The notes under the pieces are model-generated. The model saw only the letters and a program-made list of their open reading frames with translations, made no database searches and had not been told where the DNA came from. Made by a program: the position numbers and the translations under genes. Positions 1-9,902 of a DNA stretch of 30,275 bases are shown here, piece by piece. The stretch covers positions 1 through 30,275 of the forward strand of contig JANSLP010000372.1 of assembly GCA_029298735.1 (NCBI GenBank), in the 5' to 3' direction. The DNA is from Ophiostoma sp. CBS 140.51 (Eukaryota > Ascomycota > Sordariomycetes > Ophiostomatales > Ophiostomataceae). Numbering within the stretch: the first letter of the stretch is position 1; every line of letters starts with the position of its first letter.

Positions 1-62
1 GGCACCGCCAGGGGCGAGCACGGGTCGGCGGCGTCGAGGATAATAGGAGGAGCGTTGTTCAT
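1..62 (-). CDS. 5' end of an unidentified gene, cut by the window edge
   Basis: The reverse strand opens with an ATG at 62-60 and stays open to the window edge. It reads MNNAPPIILDAADPCSPLAV, with GC-rich third positions like the genuine genes here. Twenty residues are too few to assign a family. The only support is the start codon, the open frame and the codon usage, so it may be a chance frame. Confidence 0.4.
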   Translation of the reverse strand, partial: MNNAPPIILDAADPCSPLAV

Positions 63-588
63 ATTGAGGTGAGCATAAAAGTAGAGGGGAGTAATCAATG
101 AAGCAAATAGAACGGTGGAAAGTTTATAAATTTGGTAACAATGGAAAGAGTGTGGTTCACAGATATATGAATGTTCAAACTGTACGATCCATACGACCGG
201 TAGTCAGATGCTTGGGATGAGAAACAAACAGAAGGGTGTTTAAAGTAAGAAACAGAACGTCTAGACACAACCTCGGACATAGCTGTGGGGGAGCGCTCTG
301 ACCGATAAACAGATGGCATATGTCCGAGAGGCTACGGAGTAGTAAGTAATGCATAAAGGAATAGAGACACGCCCAATGGAGCAGACGAGCTGACCCACGG
401 CCGCGCTCTAAACTTTACACTGTGTAAAAAAGGGCGTATTCTGCACTTGTTTATGAAGGAATCCGGTTTCTTTTTGCTCACTTGAAATAAGCAATACTAT
501 CAAATGCGTGGTATAAGTAAACAGTGAGCTCAGAGTTGAACTAAGTGGCTATGATAGCCATCAAATACGCCAAGACCCTTGACGTAGA
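63..588. other. Intergenic, no gene seen
   Basis: This lies between the start of the partial gene and the stop of the next minus-strand gene, so it is the likely promoter of the partial gene. Both strands are broken by stops, and I see no splice-joined frame with coding character. No repeat stands out. Confidence 0.5.
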
Positions 589-1652
589 CTACACAGTAAC
601 ACTGACACGCTCAACTGCGATACGAATCACGTCCTGAAGTTCTGTATTATTGTGAGGCTGTCCATCGCCGCTCAAAAGACGGCGGGTATCTAAGGCAATG
701 ATGCGTGCCAGAAGTCGGATGCTCCATGGTGACGCTGCCAGACCACCGTCACATCTATTTTGGAAGAAGATGCGTCAGTAAGTAGAGAGTAAAGTGGAAG
801 GGGAAATTAGCGACGTAGCGTACATCTGTTGCAAGATGCGACCTTGCTGTAGGGAGCGCGAAGTTTGCGGCACTCTGGCGATAACACGCTCGTACTCTGC
901 TGTGGTTGGCCATGCGCCGCTGGCTTTGTGCTCGTCCACAAATGCATGGGCTGCCGTGAGATATGCCTTGAAACTGTCCGCATCGTCTGCCGCCTGCACA
1001 AGTTCCTGGACAGTCGAGGCGACAAGGTGTCGCTTCTCGTCCGTCCACGGTGGGAGCTCATCTTCAAGGGCAACAAAGGTTGTGACATTGCCCGACGGCA
1101 GGAGTCGCAGTTCGCGGTATTGGCAGCGCATCTTGCAGGCATTGCTGTTGCCGCGCATAATGATCAAGGGCCGCTCCGGATTCTCCTTGCCGCGGAGGTG
1201 GCTCACTGCAAGCTCAACCTGACGAGGGACGTTGGCCGCCAGCACAAGGCTGCTATCACGGAGAAAAGCTGTATCGTCGTCCTTGCTGAGGAGGTCCGGC
1301 ACAGTCTAACGGGGACGTCAGTCGCTTTTTCTTTCCTTTCTTTTCCTTTCCATTTTTTCTCCCCCTCTCTTTCTTATTCATAGATGACTACATACAGTGT
1401 GCATCAACGAGACGTGAGAGGCATGGCTGATGGTGTAGCTGGATTCTGGCCCAGGCTCTACAATGACAGTGATGTGATGTGCGCCTGTTCGATGGGCAAT
1501 TGTTAGCCAGCTTCGTAAATTGGTACGGAGCAAAGGCAACATATCATAAATAACTTGCCAAATGCGATGAGATCTTGGATGACGGCATTGGTCAAGTCAT
1601 CGAGACCGACGACTACAATCCGTGCCTCTGCGAGAGTAGTAGGTTCGATCAT
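589..1652 (-). CDS. Mini ULA1/APPBP1-like protein (putative E1 regulatory-subunit relative), four exons
   Basis: Four exons on the reverse strand join in frame: 1652-1559, 1484-1396, 1305-824 and 754-589, giving 276 aa. The start ATG (1652-1650) sits in GCCATGA context with an in-frame TAA just upstream. Intron 1 is GC-AG (GCAAGT donor, GCTAAC branch). Introns 2 and 3 use GTATGT and GTACGC donors, CTGAC branches and TAG acceptors. The N-terminus is a beta-alpha-beta unit (about residues 10-42: ARIVVVGLDDL, then HHITVIVE) as in ThiF/E1 Rossmann folds, but without a GxGxxG loop. From memory of the NEDD8-E1 subunit ULA1/APPBP1, several segments occur in the same order: VPDLLSKDDDTAFLRDSSLV, a PPWTDEKRHL stretch, FVDEHKASGAWPTTAEYERV and SPWSIRLLARIIALD. 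ULA1 proteins have roughly 500 residues or more, so this one lacks the C-terminal half and the usual N-terminal YDRQLRLWG-like segment. It may be a paralogue or a decaying copy. Gene model fairly sure, family tentative. Confidence 0.6.
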
Positions 1653-2570
1653 GGCTGTGTTGCGTTATGGGCGTTGGGTTTGTTACAGGTAAGGTTTCCA
1701 AGTGCTAAAACAGGTGCTCAATCCAAATACATTTCCAATCGGCGAGCTCCCCATGTTCCAGCCGAGGGAGTCCATTAGCTTCGGTGATAAGCAAAACGTG
1801 GCGTACGCTTGAGCTGGAACCGTTTATTTTAATTATTTTCTTGAGCATTTTTAAAATGAAAAAAAAAAAGAATCACAGCTAAAGAATAAATCGACCAAAG
1901 TCTAAAATCTGTGGTAATAGGTGCCATTTCTGTTCTGAATACTCGAGGTTCCGTTGCTTTGTGCTGTCTTGGAAGCCTCTCGGCTAACTCGCTTGGATAT
2001 GGCTGAAAGTGAGAGTCCCCCCACACAATCTTTCCCAGAACCGCCACTGGCCCATAGGCCCAGAAGCTAACGCCTCCTCTCGAGTCTCTGCATGGAGGGT
2101 ATGGAGCCTGGGTAGTGCCCGCTGGCCGGCCGAGAAAAGCGACCGAGAAGACCACCTGAAGCGGATCAGCCGAGCGCAAGATCGGCATTCAAATTTCGGG
2201 CAAAGAAATAAAGTACGACAGAACAGGGGCAGACACACAGCTCCTCACTCTATGGAAAGCCTGGGGGACAGCCGCGTGAGAGCATACAGGGACTGAATTT
2301 TAGCTTAAGCCTAATTAAGTGTAGAGCACTGGAGCGTCCGAAGACAAGCTGTGTGAGAATTCCAAAGTATGAACCGAGCAAGAAAATAAAGAATGACATA
2401 TATCCAACCATTACCGTTTCAACGTGTATGGTGCAGCATAGTAATGATGGAGATTGTCGATACTCTCCTATCCATATCTCTCCTTTGCTATACATAACTT
2501 ATATTTTTCTCCTTCTCATCTAATAACATTGTTTCTCGTCATTCCGTTTCCGTTCTTCTCCAACCAAACA
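1653..2570. promoter_or_regulatory. Divergent intergenic region between the ULA1-like gene and the MFS permease
   Basis: About 0.9 kb separates two divergently starting genes and must hold both promoters. A poly-A run (about 1857-1869) and CT-rich sequence just before 2571 are visible. The frames inside carry neither splice-linked continuation nor family motifs, so I annotate no gene. Confidence 0.45.
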
Positions 2571-4415
2571 ATGTCTTTACAACGCACAACAGCCAACACC
2601 ATGGCCAACAATCATGACCAAAAAGACAACTTCGTCTCCGAGGCGGAACAAAGAAGTAACAGCAGTCGTACGGCATCTCATTCGGACAAGGTTCAGCTCG
2701 ATGTCGTCACCGTCGTCGACCCCGAAAAGGCACTGGTGCAGCAGACACCACAAACGGAGAATGCAAACGGTTCGCTAGGTCCGCCGGTGCCTGGAGGCGG
2801 TAAACCCGGCGGTGGTCGTGGCGGCCTGCCGCCCAACCATCCCATGCACCCGAGCCAGTTTGTTGGTGATACATACGACAAGCGTGCGTTAGCGACATTG
2901 TTGGGTTCATTCTGTGTCATGGTATGTCCTGTACCCGTTCTATTCTCTGGTTGCGCCATATTGGATAATGTTACTAACATTTGTGTTTTTACAGTTCTCT
3001 AGGTACGACATCTTAGTAGCCGTTTCATCCTGGTGATAATGGCCAGCACTTGTTGTTTTATTGTTTCAGGAAGGGGCTAATACGTATTGTGCTCGACAGC
3101 TTCGGATGGATCAACTGCATCGGCGTTTTCCAGCAGTACTACGAGACACATCAGCTTCAGGGATACTCGGACAGTACAGTGTCTTGGATTATTTCGGCCG
3201 AGCTCTTTCTCATGTTTATGGGTGTGCGTGATGCCCTTTCAGCCTCCTCTTACAACCTGGACCGCCTCTTTGTCAGATAGGCACCGCTAACAGCAACACA
3301 ACAGGCCCCCATCGTCGGAAAGTTGTTTGACAACTTTGGACCGCGCTACCTTCTCCTGGTCGGCACTTTCCTGCATGTCTTGGGCCTTATGATGGCCTCA
3401 CTATCCAGCCAGTACTACCAGTTGTTTTTATCGCAAGGCGTGTGCTCGCCCCTGGGCTGCAGCATGTTATTTTTTCCTGGTACGTCCCGATCACGTCCGA
3501 CGTACTCTTTCCAACTGTTTCCAAACTAATACTAATCTCATATGCATCAACCTCACAGCTATGAACAGCTGCATCAGCTGGTTCTTGAAGCGTCGTGCGC
3601 TGGCCTTTGGCGTCATTGCTAGTGGTGCGTCTCTCGGCGGTGTCATTTTTCCGGTAATTGTCACCCGCCTCGTTCCTCGCATCGGCTTTGCCTGGACCAT
3701 GCGCACGTGCGCCTTTCTCATCCTGGCCCTCCTCATTGTCGGCAACGCCTGCATTACTTGCCGTCTCAAGCCACGAAAGGCCGGCATCACACTCAACGAG
3801 TTCCTGGCGCCGCTGTCCGAAACACCGTACCGCCTCCTCGCTGCCGCTTCCTTTTGTGGTTACCTGGGTCTGTTTGTGCCCATCAGCTACATTGTCGTCC
3901 AGAGCGCCGCCGTCGGCATGTCCACCAACCTGCAGGGCTACATGGTGCCCATCCTCAACGCGGCGAGCCTGTTCGGCCGTACCATCCCCGGCCACGCTGC
4001 CGACAAGCTGGGCCGCTTCAACACGATGCTCATCATGTGTCTGTTTTCGGTCGTGTGCATCTTCGCCGTCTGGGTGCCGGCCACCACGGGCGCGGGGGCC
4101 AAGACGCCTGCCGTGACGATTGTCTTTGCTGTTTTGTATGGCTTTGCTTCCGGCGCTTTTATTTCGGTCATGCCCACGCTGGTGGCGGAGATCACTAGCG
4201 ACATGAGCAAGCTGGGTGTGCGCAACGGCACGTCGTTTGCTATTCTGAGTATTGCCACCCTGGTGGGCACGCCCATTAGCGGTGCACTGTTGAGTGCGTG
4301 CCATGGCAAGTTTTGGGGCCTGCAGATTTTCACGGGTCTGTCGCTGATGGCGTGTGCTGGTTTCCTGTTGGCCACGCGGGTGTCGCTGGCCGGCTTCAAG
4401 ATGGCCAAGGTGTAG
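2571..4415 (+). CDS. MFS permease, monocarboxylate-transporter type, five exons including an 8-nt microexon
   Basis: Exons 2571-2921, 2995-3002, 3100-3223, 3305-3479 and 3559-4415 give 504 aa. The ATG has context AACAATGTC. Introns show GTATGT, GTACGA, GTGCGT and GTACGT donors and CTAAC-like branches (a full TACTAAC in intron 1). The 8-nt exon TTCTCTAG is needed to keep frame and to build FSSFGWINCIGVFQQYY, the usual first-helix region of fungal monocarboxylate permeases. A hydrophilic, Gly/Pro-rich cytosolic N-terminus of about 105 residues precedes the membrane part. FMGAPIVGKLFDNFGPR (loop 2-3) and NSCISWFLKRRALAFGV with ASGASLGG are family landmarks, and about 12 membrane segments are expected. 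Such proteins carry short carboxylates across the plasma membrane, though many fungal members have unknown substrates. The neighbour TF1 is convergent. Substrate unknown. Confidence 0.88.
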
Positions 4416-4690
4416 GAAGTGGTAAGCAAGAAAAGAGAAGAAGAAAACAAAAAGATAAGGCGACTTAACACTTCGTATCAACAGATGCATTTGCTGGATG
4501 CAATTTGGCATTTATCATAGTGTTTGGTTATTGAGGTATACATACATACATACATAGAACACATACACGTACATAGAACATTTATAGATTTGGGAGAGAT
4601 TGCATCTGGCAAGTTAATAAAATGAAATGGAAAATTTATGGTGGTTCTGGGAGAAATTTCGAGAAACAGAGTGAAATAAACCGCATAAAA
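4416..4690. other. Short convergent intergenic region with an (ATAC)n microsatellite
   Basis: The 3' ends of the MFS permease and TF1 face each other here. A short TACA/ATAC tandem run lies at about 4538-4556, followed by ACATAGAACACATAC-type partial repeats. AT-rich stretches (for example AATAAAATGAAATGG near 4616) may serve as poly(A) signals on either strand. Confidence 0.5.
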
Positions 4691-7600
4691 TCACGGCCGT
4701 TCCACACCCAGCATGGGAATGCTTGGCTCCTCCTCGTGCAGAACCCCATTTGCCATCCAGTCTCCATTGTTTCCCATGAGACCAGCCAAGTCAGGTAAAA
4801 CAAGCATTTCATCCCAGCCAAAGAGCGGCATCTGCATTGTCGACATGCTGTTGTCATAAAGGCCATTGCTGCTGCTGCCGGCTGTATTGTTGTTACCAGA
4901 GAAGCCATGCTGTACTTGCTGTGTTTGATGGGTTTGTTGGGTTTGTTGGGCTTGCTGATTTTGCGAATACTGTGGTAACGAAAGCATCGTAGTTCCATCC
5001 AGGGCTGTCTGCGTGGAGGGTATTTCAACTGCGGCGGTGGATGCCAACACGTCGCCTGGAGCCATGGTTGTTGGGAGTCCTGCTGTAATGCTCGATGTCA
5101 TGTTTGATGTCATGTTCAGGTTCTCGTTCACTACGGCATTGAGGGAGGCAAAATTATGTGCTGAGCCAGTTACAGCGGGTGTAGGCCCCGTGCCGGTGCC
5201 ACCAGCACCAGACTGCACCACGTCGTCGTCTTGGAGCTGCTGGATGCGGCGTTGCCACGGATGTCCACCGCCGTCGGAGCTTGGTGAGTCGGTGTTGCAG
5301 AGATTTGCAGATTGGCGGATGGGCACGTCGTGGCGTTGCAGCATGCGTCGCATTTCTTCCAGCTGGTGTTGTTTATCCTTGTTTAGTCTTGGTACGTCCA
5401 ATTTGAAATTCATTTCACAATGTCAAAGAGAGAGACTCACCAACCACTGGGCTTGCCGGAAATACTTTGTCATGCTATTGACAAACCCCATCAGCTTCTC
5501 ACCATTTTCCTTGCACTGTGACTGCCGTGCTTCTGCCACAGCTGGGTCTGCTGTTGGAGACTGCATAAAGAGCCACTGAAGCTGCACGCGGATGCTGTCA
5601 AACACGCACATGGGCAGGCTGGCGTCCAAAAAGACAAACCCCCGCCGCCCCTTGTGTTTTCTGCCGCCGCCATTTTCACCACCACCACAACCTTTTTTAC
5701 GACCACTCCCTGGCGCACATCGATCCACATCAATAATGCCTGCCACCATCTCGAGCGTTGTGACAATGTTGATCGAGTGGCGAACGCACGCCTTTTGTTG
5801 TTGCTGAACCCAACCCGGCGGTGCCAACCGCAGCTGGTCGGCGGGCAGCGTCTCGGGAAAGCCGGGCATGGTGATCCTGTACAGGTCGGACATGCACTGG
5901 TCGTACCAGACATGCAGCATGACGAGCGCTGAGAGCTGGTCCTGGGCGTGCCGGGCGTAGACAGTGTCGGGCAAAAGCTGGAGCTGGGGAGGTAAGGCGC
6001 GTTTCCATCGCGTCAACTTGCGTTTGCAGCGGGCAAACCACGACGATGGCGACCATGGCGGCTGTGGTGATGGTGATGATGACAGACGGGGATGGCGTCG
6101 AAACTGCTGCTGCTGCTGGGCGCGTTGGTGATTTGAATTCGTGTGGGCCTTGCTCGCTTTGTAGCGGTTGCGTACATAGTGCAAGATGCAATACCGCATC
6201 TCCATGATCTGCACATAGCGACCAAAGAGGCCAATATCGCGCTCGCTCTCCAGCAGCGGGTCATAGAGAGGTGGGCCGTTGTTCCCTTCACCATCACTTT
6301 CTCCACCACTAAAGTCGTCATCGTTGTTGTCGTCGCCGCCGCCGACATCACGATCACGCCCCAGCTCTACCCACTCTCTAGCCCACTCAAGGCGCGGCAC
6401 GGTCGTCCAGCATGACGTTCCATACAGGTAGTGGTGCTCTTCGCACGGCAGCTGCAGCGAAATGTGCTCGGCCCGTAGCATTGTGAGGTCCGACAGCCCC
6501 GTGGACATCATGCGGTCCAGGCAGTAGCATGCCCAGAACAATCGTCGCCGGGTCTCTTGTTCGCTAAAGGGGATGGTGGCATTTGTTGTGACCGTGGAAT
6601 TTTGCTGATGACGATACAGACTGTGGTTCTCACGGTTTAATCCCAGCGCGAGAGCGGCCCGCGTCGCCATGGATGACAGCATCCACGCGGAGCCAAAGAG
6701 GCCATTGTTAATATCGTGGCGCGCTAACAGCAGCGCCGTAACCACCGTGTCCAGCGTCATGTCCTCGAGCACCAGCAGTGTCTTGGCCTCCTTGGCCCAG
6801 GCATCCGCCTGTGCAGCAATGTTGGCTCGACAGGCTGAGTTGGGTCCTCGTTGTTGACTACGGTCTGTCTGCACATCTGGTCTACTCCGTGCCGGATCGT
6901 CCGGGGGGACAAAGCGTGAGGCCACGGCGCAGATGGCGAGGACCACCTTGCGGTTGACGGTGCCCGCGTTAAAGTGCTGCATGAGGGTGCCGCGGTGGAT
7001 AAACCCATTGGCCTGGCACGGGTAGATGTAGCGAAAAAACGCGTCGATGTGTTGCAGTACGAGGCCTTTGGATATATTCAGATTCAAATTGTTGCTGTTA
7101 TCGTCTTGTGGCCGCGTTTGCGGTGGTGCTGGTAGTGCTGATGGTACTGATGGTTCTTGTGTGGTCGCAGGTATTGTCGTTCTGATATGCCGTGCCTCTC
7201 TCACCGTGGTTTCAGACCCTTGCTGTTGTCGTTGTTCTGCAGAAGAAGGACTCGTGCGAGCTGGATCGGTCTCCGCTTGTCTCCCGTTCTCGTGGGTCGG
7301 AGGGGTGACTGGCGTGGTCAATGCTGCTGCCGCCGTCGGTGTCGTTCCGGTTGCACCGTTGTTTACTTCTCTTGTTTGCCTTGCTTCTGTTGTTATCGTG
7401 GTTGAATCAACGGGTTGAACCGTACTGGTACTCTCTTCCATGTCGTGGTCCACCCTCTGTTCCACTCTGTGTTCTGCCCTCTGTCCTGCCCTCTTTTCCC
7501 TTTCCGTGGTATCGAGTTCGGCATCGCGTCGTCTCCTCCTTTGCTGCTGCTGAAGCCGGCGCCGCGCCCGCGACGACAGCACGTCCTCCACGACGGGCCA

Positions 7601-7792
7601 GGTGCACGCGAGTGCACAGCGCTTGCAGTTCTGGCAAACGGGCTGCGTCTCGTCGCACTTGACTTTGCGCGTCCGGCAGGTTAGGCATCCCGTGCGCGAG
7701 CGATGACGGATGGGGCGATCCCCTCGTGTATGGTCTGCTCGGTCCTGTGCCGCCGGCGGCGAGACCGACAAGTCTGGCGGAGTCATTTGCAT
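4691..7792 (-). CDS. Zn2Cys6 transcription factor with fungal-specific middle homology domain (TF1)
   Basis: Two exons, 7792-5441 and 5362-4691, give 1007 aa. The intron 5363-5440 has a GTGAGT donor, a GACTAAAC branch and a CAG acceptor; splicing joins QAQWL to LEEMRRML. I chose the ATG at 7792 (MQMTPPDL) because the 5' extension of the open frame has no coding character; 7786 is a second possible start. Residues 36-63 form the zinc cluster, C-x2-C-x6-C-x6-C-x2-C-x6-C (CLTCRTRKVKC, then CQNCKRCALAC). A basic, Gln/Arg-rich linker follows (about 76-115) and then a Ser/Thr/Pro-rich stretch. The fungal_TF_MHR-type domain starts near 245 (LQHIDAFFRYIYPCQANGF), with DPARS- and RRRLFWACYCLDRMMS-like motifs. 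The C-terminus is Gln/Asn-rich, like an activation region. It is a nuclear DNA-binding regulator, plausibly acting on the local transporters and esterases, but its targets are not visible. Confidence 0.88.
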
Positions 7793-7799
7793 GGTCTGG

Positions 7800-7883
7800 C
7801 TAGCGGGCGCGTCGGTGCTCGTTACGTTGCCTGTGATTTCGGTTATGTGACTCTCGGGTGGAATGCAGTGTCGAGTCGGACAT
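7800..7883 (-). promoter_or_regulatory. Upstream ORF in the TF1 leader
   Basis: A 27-codon frame (MSDSTLHSTRESHNRNHRQR at its start) begins at 7883 in CCCATGTCC context and stops with TAG at 7800, seven nucleotides before the proposed TF1 start at 7792. It is in a different frame from TF1. A uORF this close to the main start could lower or condition TF1 translation. No transcript evidence is available, and if transcription starts inside it the uORF does not exist. Confidence 0.4.
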
Positions 7884-9533
7884 GGGTGTTGGTAGTTGTG
7901 TTGAAGGAAAAGGACGGAAAAGCACAACCAAAAAGAGAAAAAAGAAAGTAGTGTGAAAGGATAAAACGACAAAACATCAAATGATCCGGCAGTACGAGAG
8001 GGACCACGTGCGAGAAGGATGACACACTTCCATCTCCGCAGTAAACCCGACTTCTTGGCCGAGAAAGTCGGGTTTTGATAGTCGGACGTGCGCGGGGACG
8101 GTTTAAACCGTGTCTGGGTACGTGTTGTTAAGGAAAACCGCTGGCAGTAAACAGAGGAGGAAAAAAGAGGAGAAAAAGAGGAGGAGGTTGGGGTAGGAAA
8201 CACGCTTGCCGTTGCAGGAAGAGGGGACGTCAAGCTTTTCTTGGCCACCTGCCTTATCCCCATCGTAGCATTCAATGCGTCTTCTTCTCACTTTTTCCCG
8301 TTTCTTGCTGTCTTTCTTTTCAGGTCTTTTCTTCTTGCCCCTCTTTTCTCCGAGTGAGGGGAGATCCATACCACTGTGGAGGGTTATTTGCAAATAAATT
8401 CAGTTCATAAATGGTGATGTGTTTAAAACTGTTTAATACTTCAACATTTCTCTATTATTTGTGTTTGTTTACCCTTTGTCTCTTCAACATCTACGTACAG
8501 CGAGTGAAACTATACATCCAAGTCCTGGCCATTCGTCCACGCCATTCGTCCACGCCATTCGTCCACTCCCCCCAGTCAGTAAATACCAGACGAGCCCGGA
8601 TGCCGTGGAGGCAATGCACTTTGGGAATGAACTCGCGGCGGTACGTGTCTTGCTTGCAGTAGTATGTTCGGTTGAACTTCTGTCTCGCCCATTTCAGGCT
8701 TGAGCTTAAAGGCGACAGTGAAAGCTTATAATATGAAGGGATATGAAGCAACAAGCAGCGTTATGAAGGAAAAGCAGGTGCATAACATGTGACATACCGA
8801 CGTGGTAGCAGGGGAGAATATGAAAGGTAGATGCTGTACGAACAATACAATCAAGGCACCAAATAGAAATCAGTAAGACAAATCCCAGAGTTGACCGAGA
8901 GTAGGAGGAAGGGGGGGGCAGCTTTCAGTTGTAAACAGGACAAGAACTTGTGTCGGTAAAATGGGTGCTTTGACAATCGCCACCAAGTAAGCAGTAGGGA
9001 CTCGGCAATACCGTCGATGTATTTAGGGGGACGGTTATTTTGTCACCGACAAAATTAATAACCAGAGAAAAGTATGCAAAAATTTCACAGTAGGAGTTCA
9101 CGCCCACGCCTTGCAGTTGACCGAGCTGGCAATTGTTCTTTTGTGTTTGCTTACGCGGGTTTAGCGGGTGGTACAAATAAGCGAGTAGGCGAGCAGGACC
9201 AGGCGACCGGCGACCAGGCGAGAAGATGCGCAAGCGAAGCAACAAATGCGAGGCGAGGTAGGTCAAGAGCAGCCGGACTCGGCAACCAAGGCCGATTGGA
9301 CAAACATTTCAAGATTCTTAATATCGACATCATGTATCGCTTTACTTGTGTGCTCCGTTGCCCCATTCTGAAAAAAATCGCGTGTACTTTTTACTGGCGG
9401 TCGGCAGGCGGGACAAATTTCATTGGCAGGTTTACGTATGTTTGATATGAATTTTGAGGGACAAGAACATGCAAATAAGTAAAAGCAGATGAAACAAAAA
9501 TAATATTAATAATATTAATAAATCCCTGCTCAT
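7884..9533. other. Long intergenic region: TF1 5' region plus non-coding DNA with small repeats
   Basis: The TF1-proximal part (7884-8400) is purine-rich or pyrimidine-rich by strand, with runs such as GAGGAAAAAAGAGGAG, as in leaders and promoters. Further on lie a 13-bp tandem repeat (8530-8566), a stretch rich in GGCGA-type words (about 9185-9255) and a TAATATTAATAATATTAATAA simple repeat (about 9501-9522). A stretch around 8590-8640 has mild coding character (SPDAVEAMHFGNELAA on +) without a start or family. I call no gene here. Confidence 0.45.
8530..8566. repeat. 13-bp tandem repeat, nearly three copies
   Basis: The unit CATTCGTCCACGC occurs at 8530-8542 and 8543-8555, and its first 11 bases again at 8556-8566. 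The copies are identical. The array lies in non-coding DNA. Confidence 0.9.
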
Positions 9534-9755
9534 CTACGCACACGCACTCAATGACAGAAGTCGTCGTAGGAGCGACGCACGATCATTGACCTTGCCAAGC
9601 GCGTCGGGGCGCTCCATCTGGCCATCCGGCAGTTTAAAACCAAACATGTCAATGGTCTCGGAGATGCACACAGCATTGTCTGACTTGGGCAGCGGATTGT
9701 ACAGTACCCGTGCTGCACAGACCGGCGCAACAGCTTGAAGAGTAGAGTCGTTGGC
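9534..9755 (-). pseudogene. Orphan terminal-exon-like coding relic, family unknown
   Basis: After a TTTGTAG acceptor-like sequence (ending at 9756) the reverse strand is open for 73 codons to a TAG at 9536-9534. The reading has strong coding character: ANDSTLQAVAPVCAARVLYN, then NPLPKSDNAVCISETIDMF and GFKLPDGQMERPDALGK. No in-frame ATG opens it and no upstream exon is found before the Est1 stop at 9903, which leaves only about 150 bp. It is therefore best read as the last exon of a truncated gene. I do not recognise the family. An alternative is a distant, unspotted upstream exon, but Est1 occupies that space on the same strand. Confidence 0.45.
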
Positions 9756-9820
9756 CTACAAAGATACGAAGCGATATACACCGGTTTGACACCACTGCGC
9801 CGCGTGAACCCGCTGCTAAA

Positions 9821-9850
9821 TTGAGTGTAGTTAAGTGTAGTCGAGTGTGT
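9821..9850. repeat. Decamer tandem repeat, three diverged copies
   Basis: TTGAGTGTAG, TTAAGTGTAG and TCGAGTGTGT lie head to tail. The same decamer recurs in tandem at 20010-20029. Each array lies next to a short orphan coding stretch on the minus strand. Confidence 0.7.
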
Positions 9851-9902
9851 ATATCTAGAGCAGTGAGACAAAGGGCTCGCCTCTCGGACAACGGCGCTGA
9901 CG

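Noticed and set aside
1829..2188. 119-codon minus-strand frame in the divergent promoter
   Set aside because: It has no coding character, ends in poly-Phe/Asn from an A/T run, and has no splice link to the ULA1-like gene.
3387..4511. Long open minus-strand frame of 374 codons opposite the MFS permease
   Set aside because: It is antisense to exon 5 of the permease, has low-complexity His/Arg/Gly composition and no family motif. It is a shadow of the GC-rich coding strand.
5654..6415. Several overlapping frames opposite TF1 with His- or Thr-rich runs
   Set aside because: They arise from CAT/ACC repeats complementary to the Asp- and Asn-rich TF1 segments.
7793..8275. 161-residue N-terminal extension of TF1
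   Set aside because: The frame is open, but it begins at TTG and its reading is Ser/Phe-rich leader-like sequence with no conserved motif. The ATG at 7792 is a better start, just before the zinc cluster.
9074..9445. 123-codon plus-strand frame in the long intergenic region
   Set aside because: Arg/Ala/Gly-rich reading from GGCGA-type repeats with no family motif and no splice partner.
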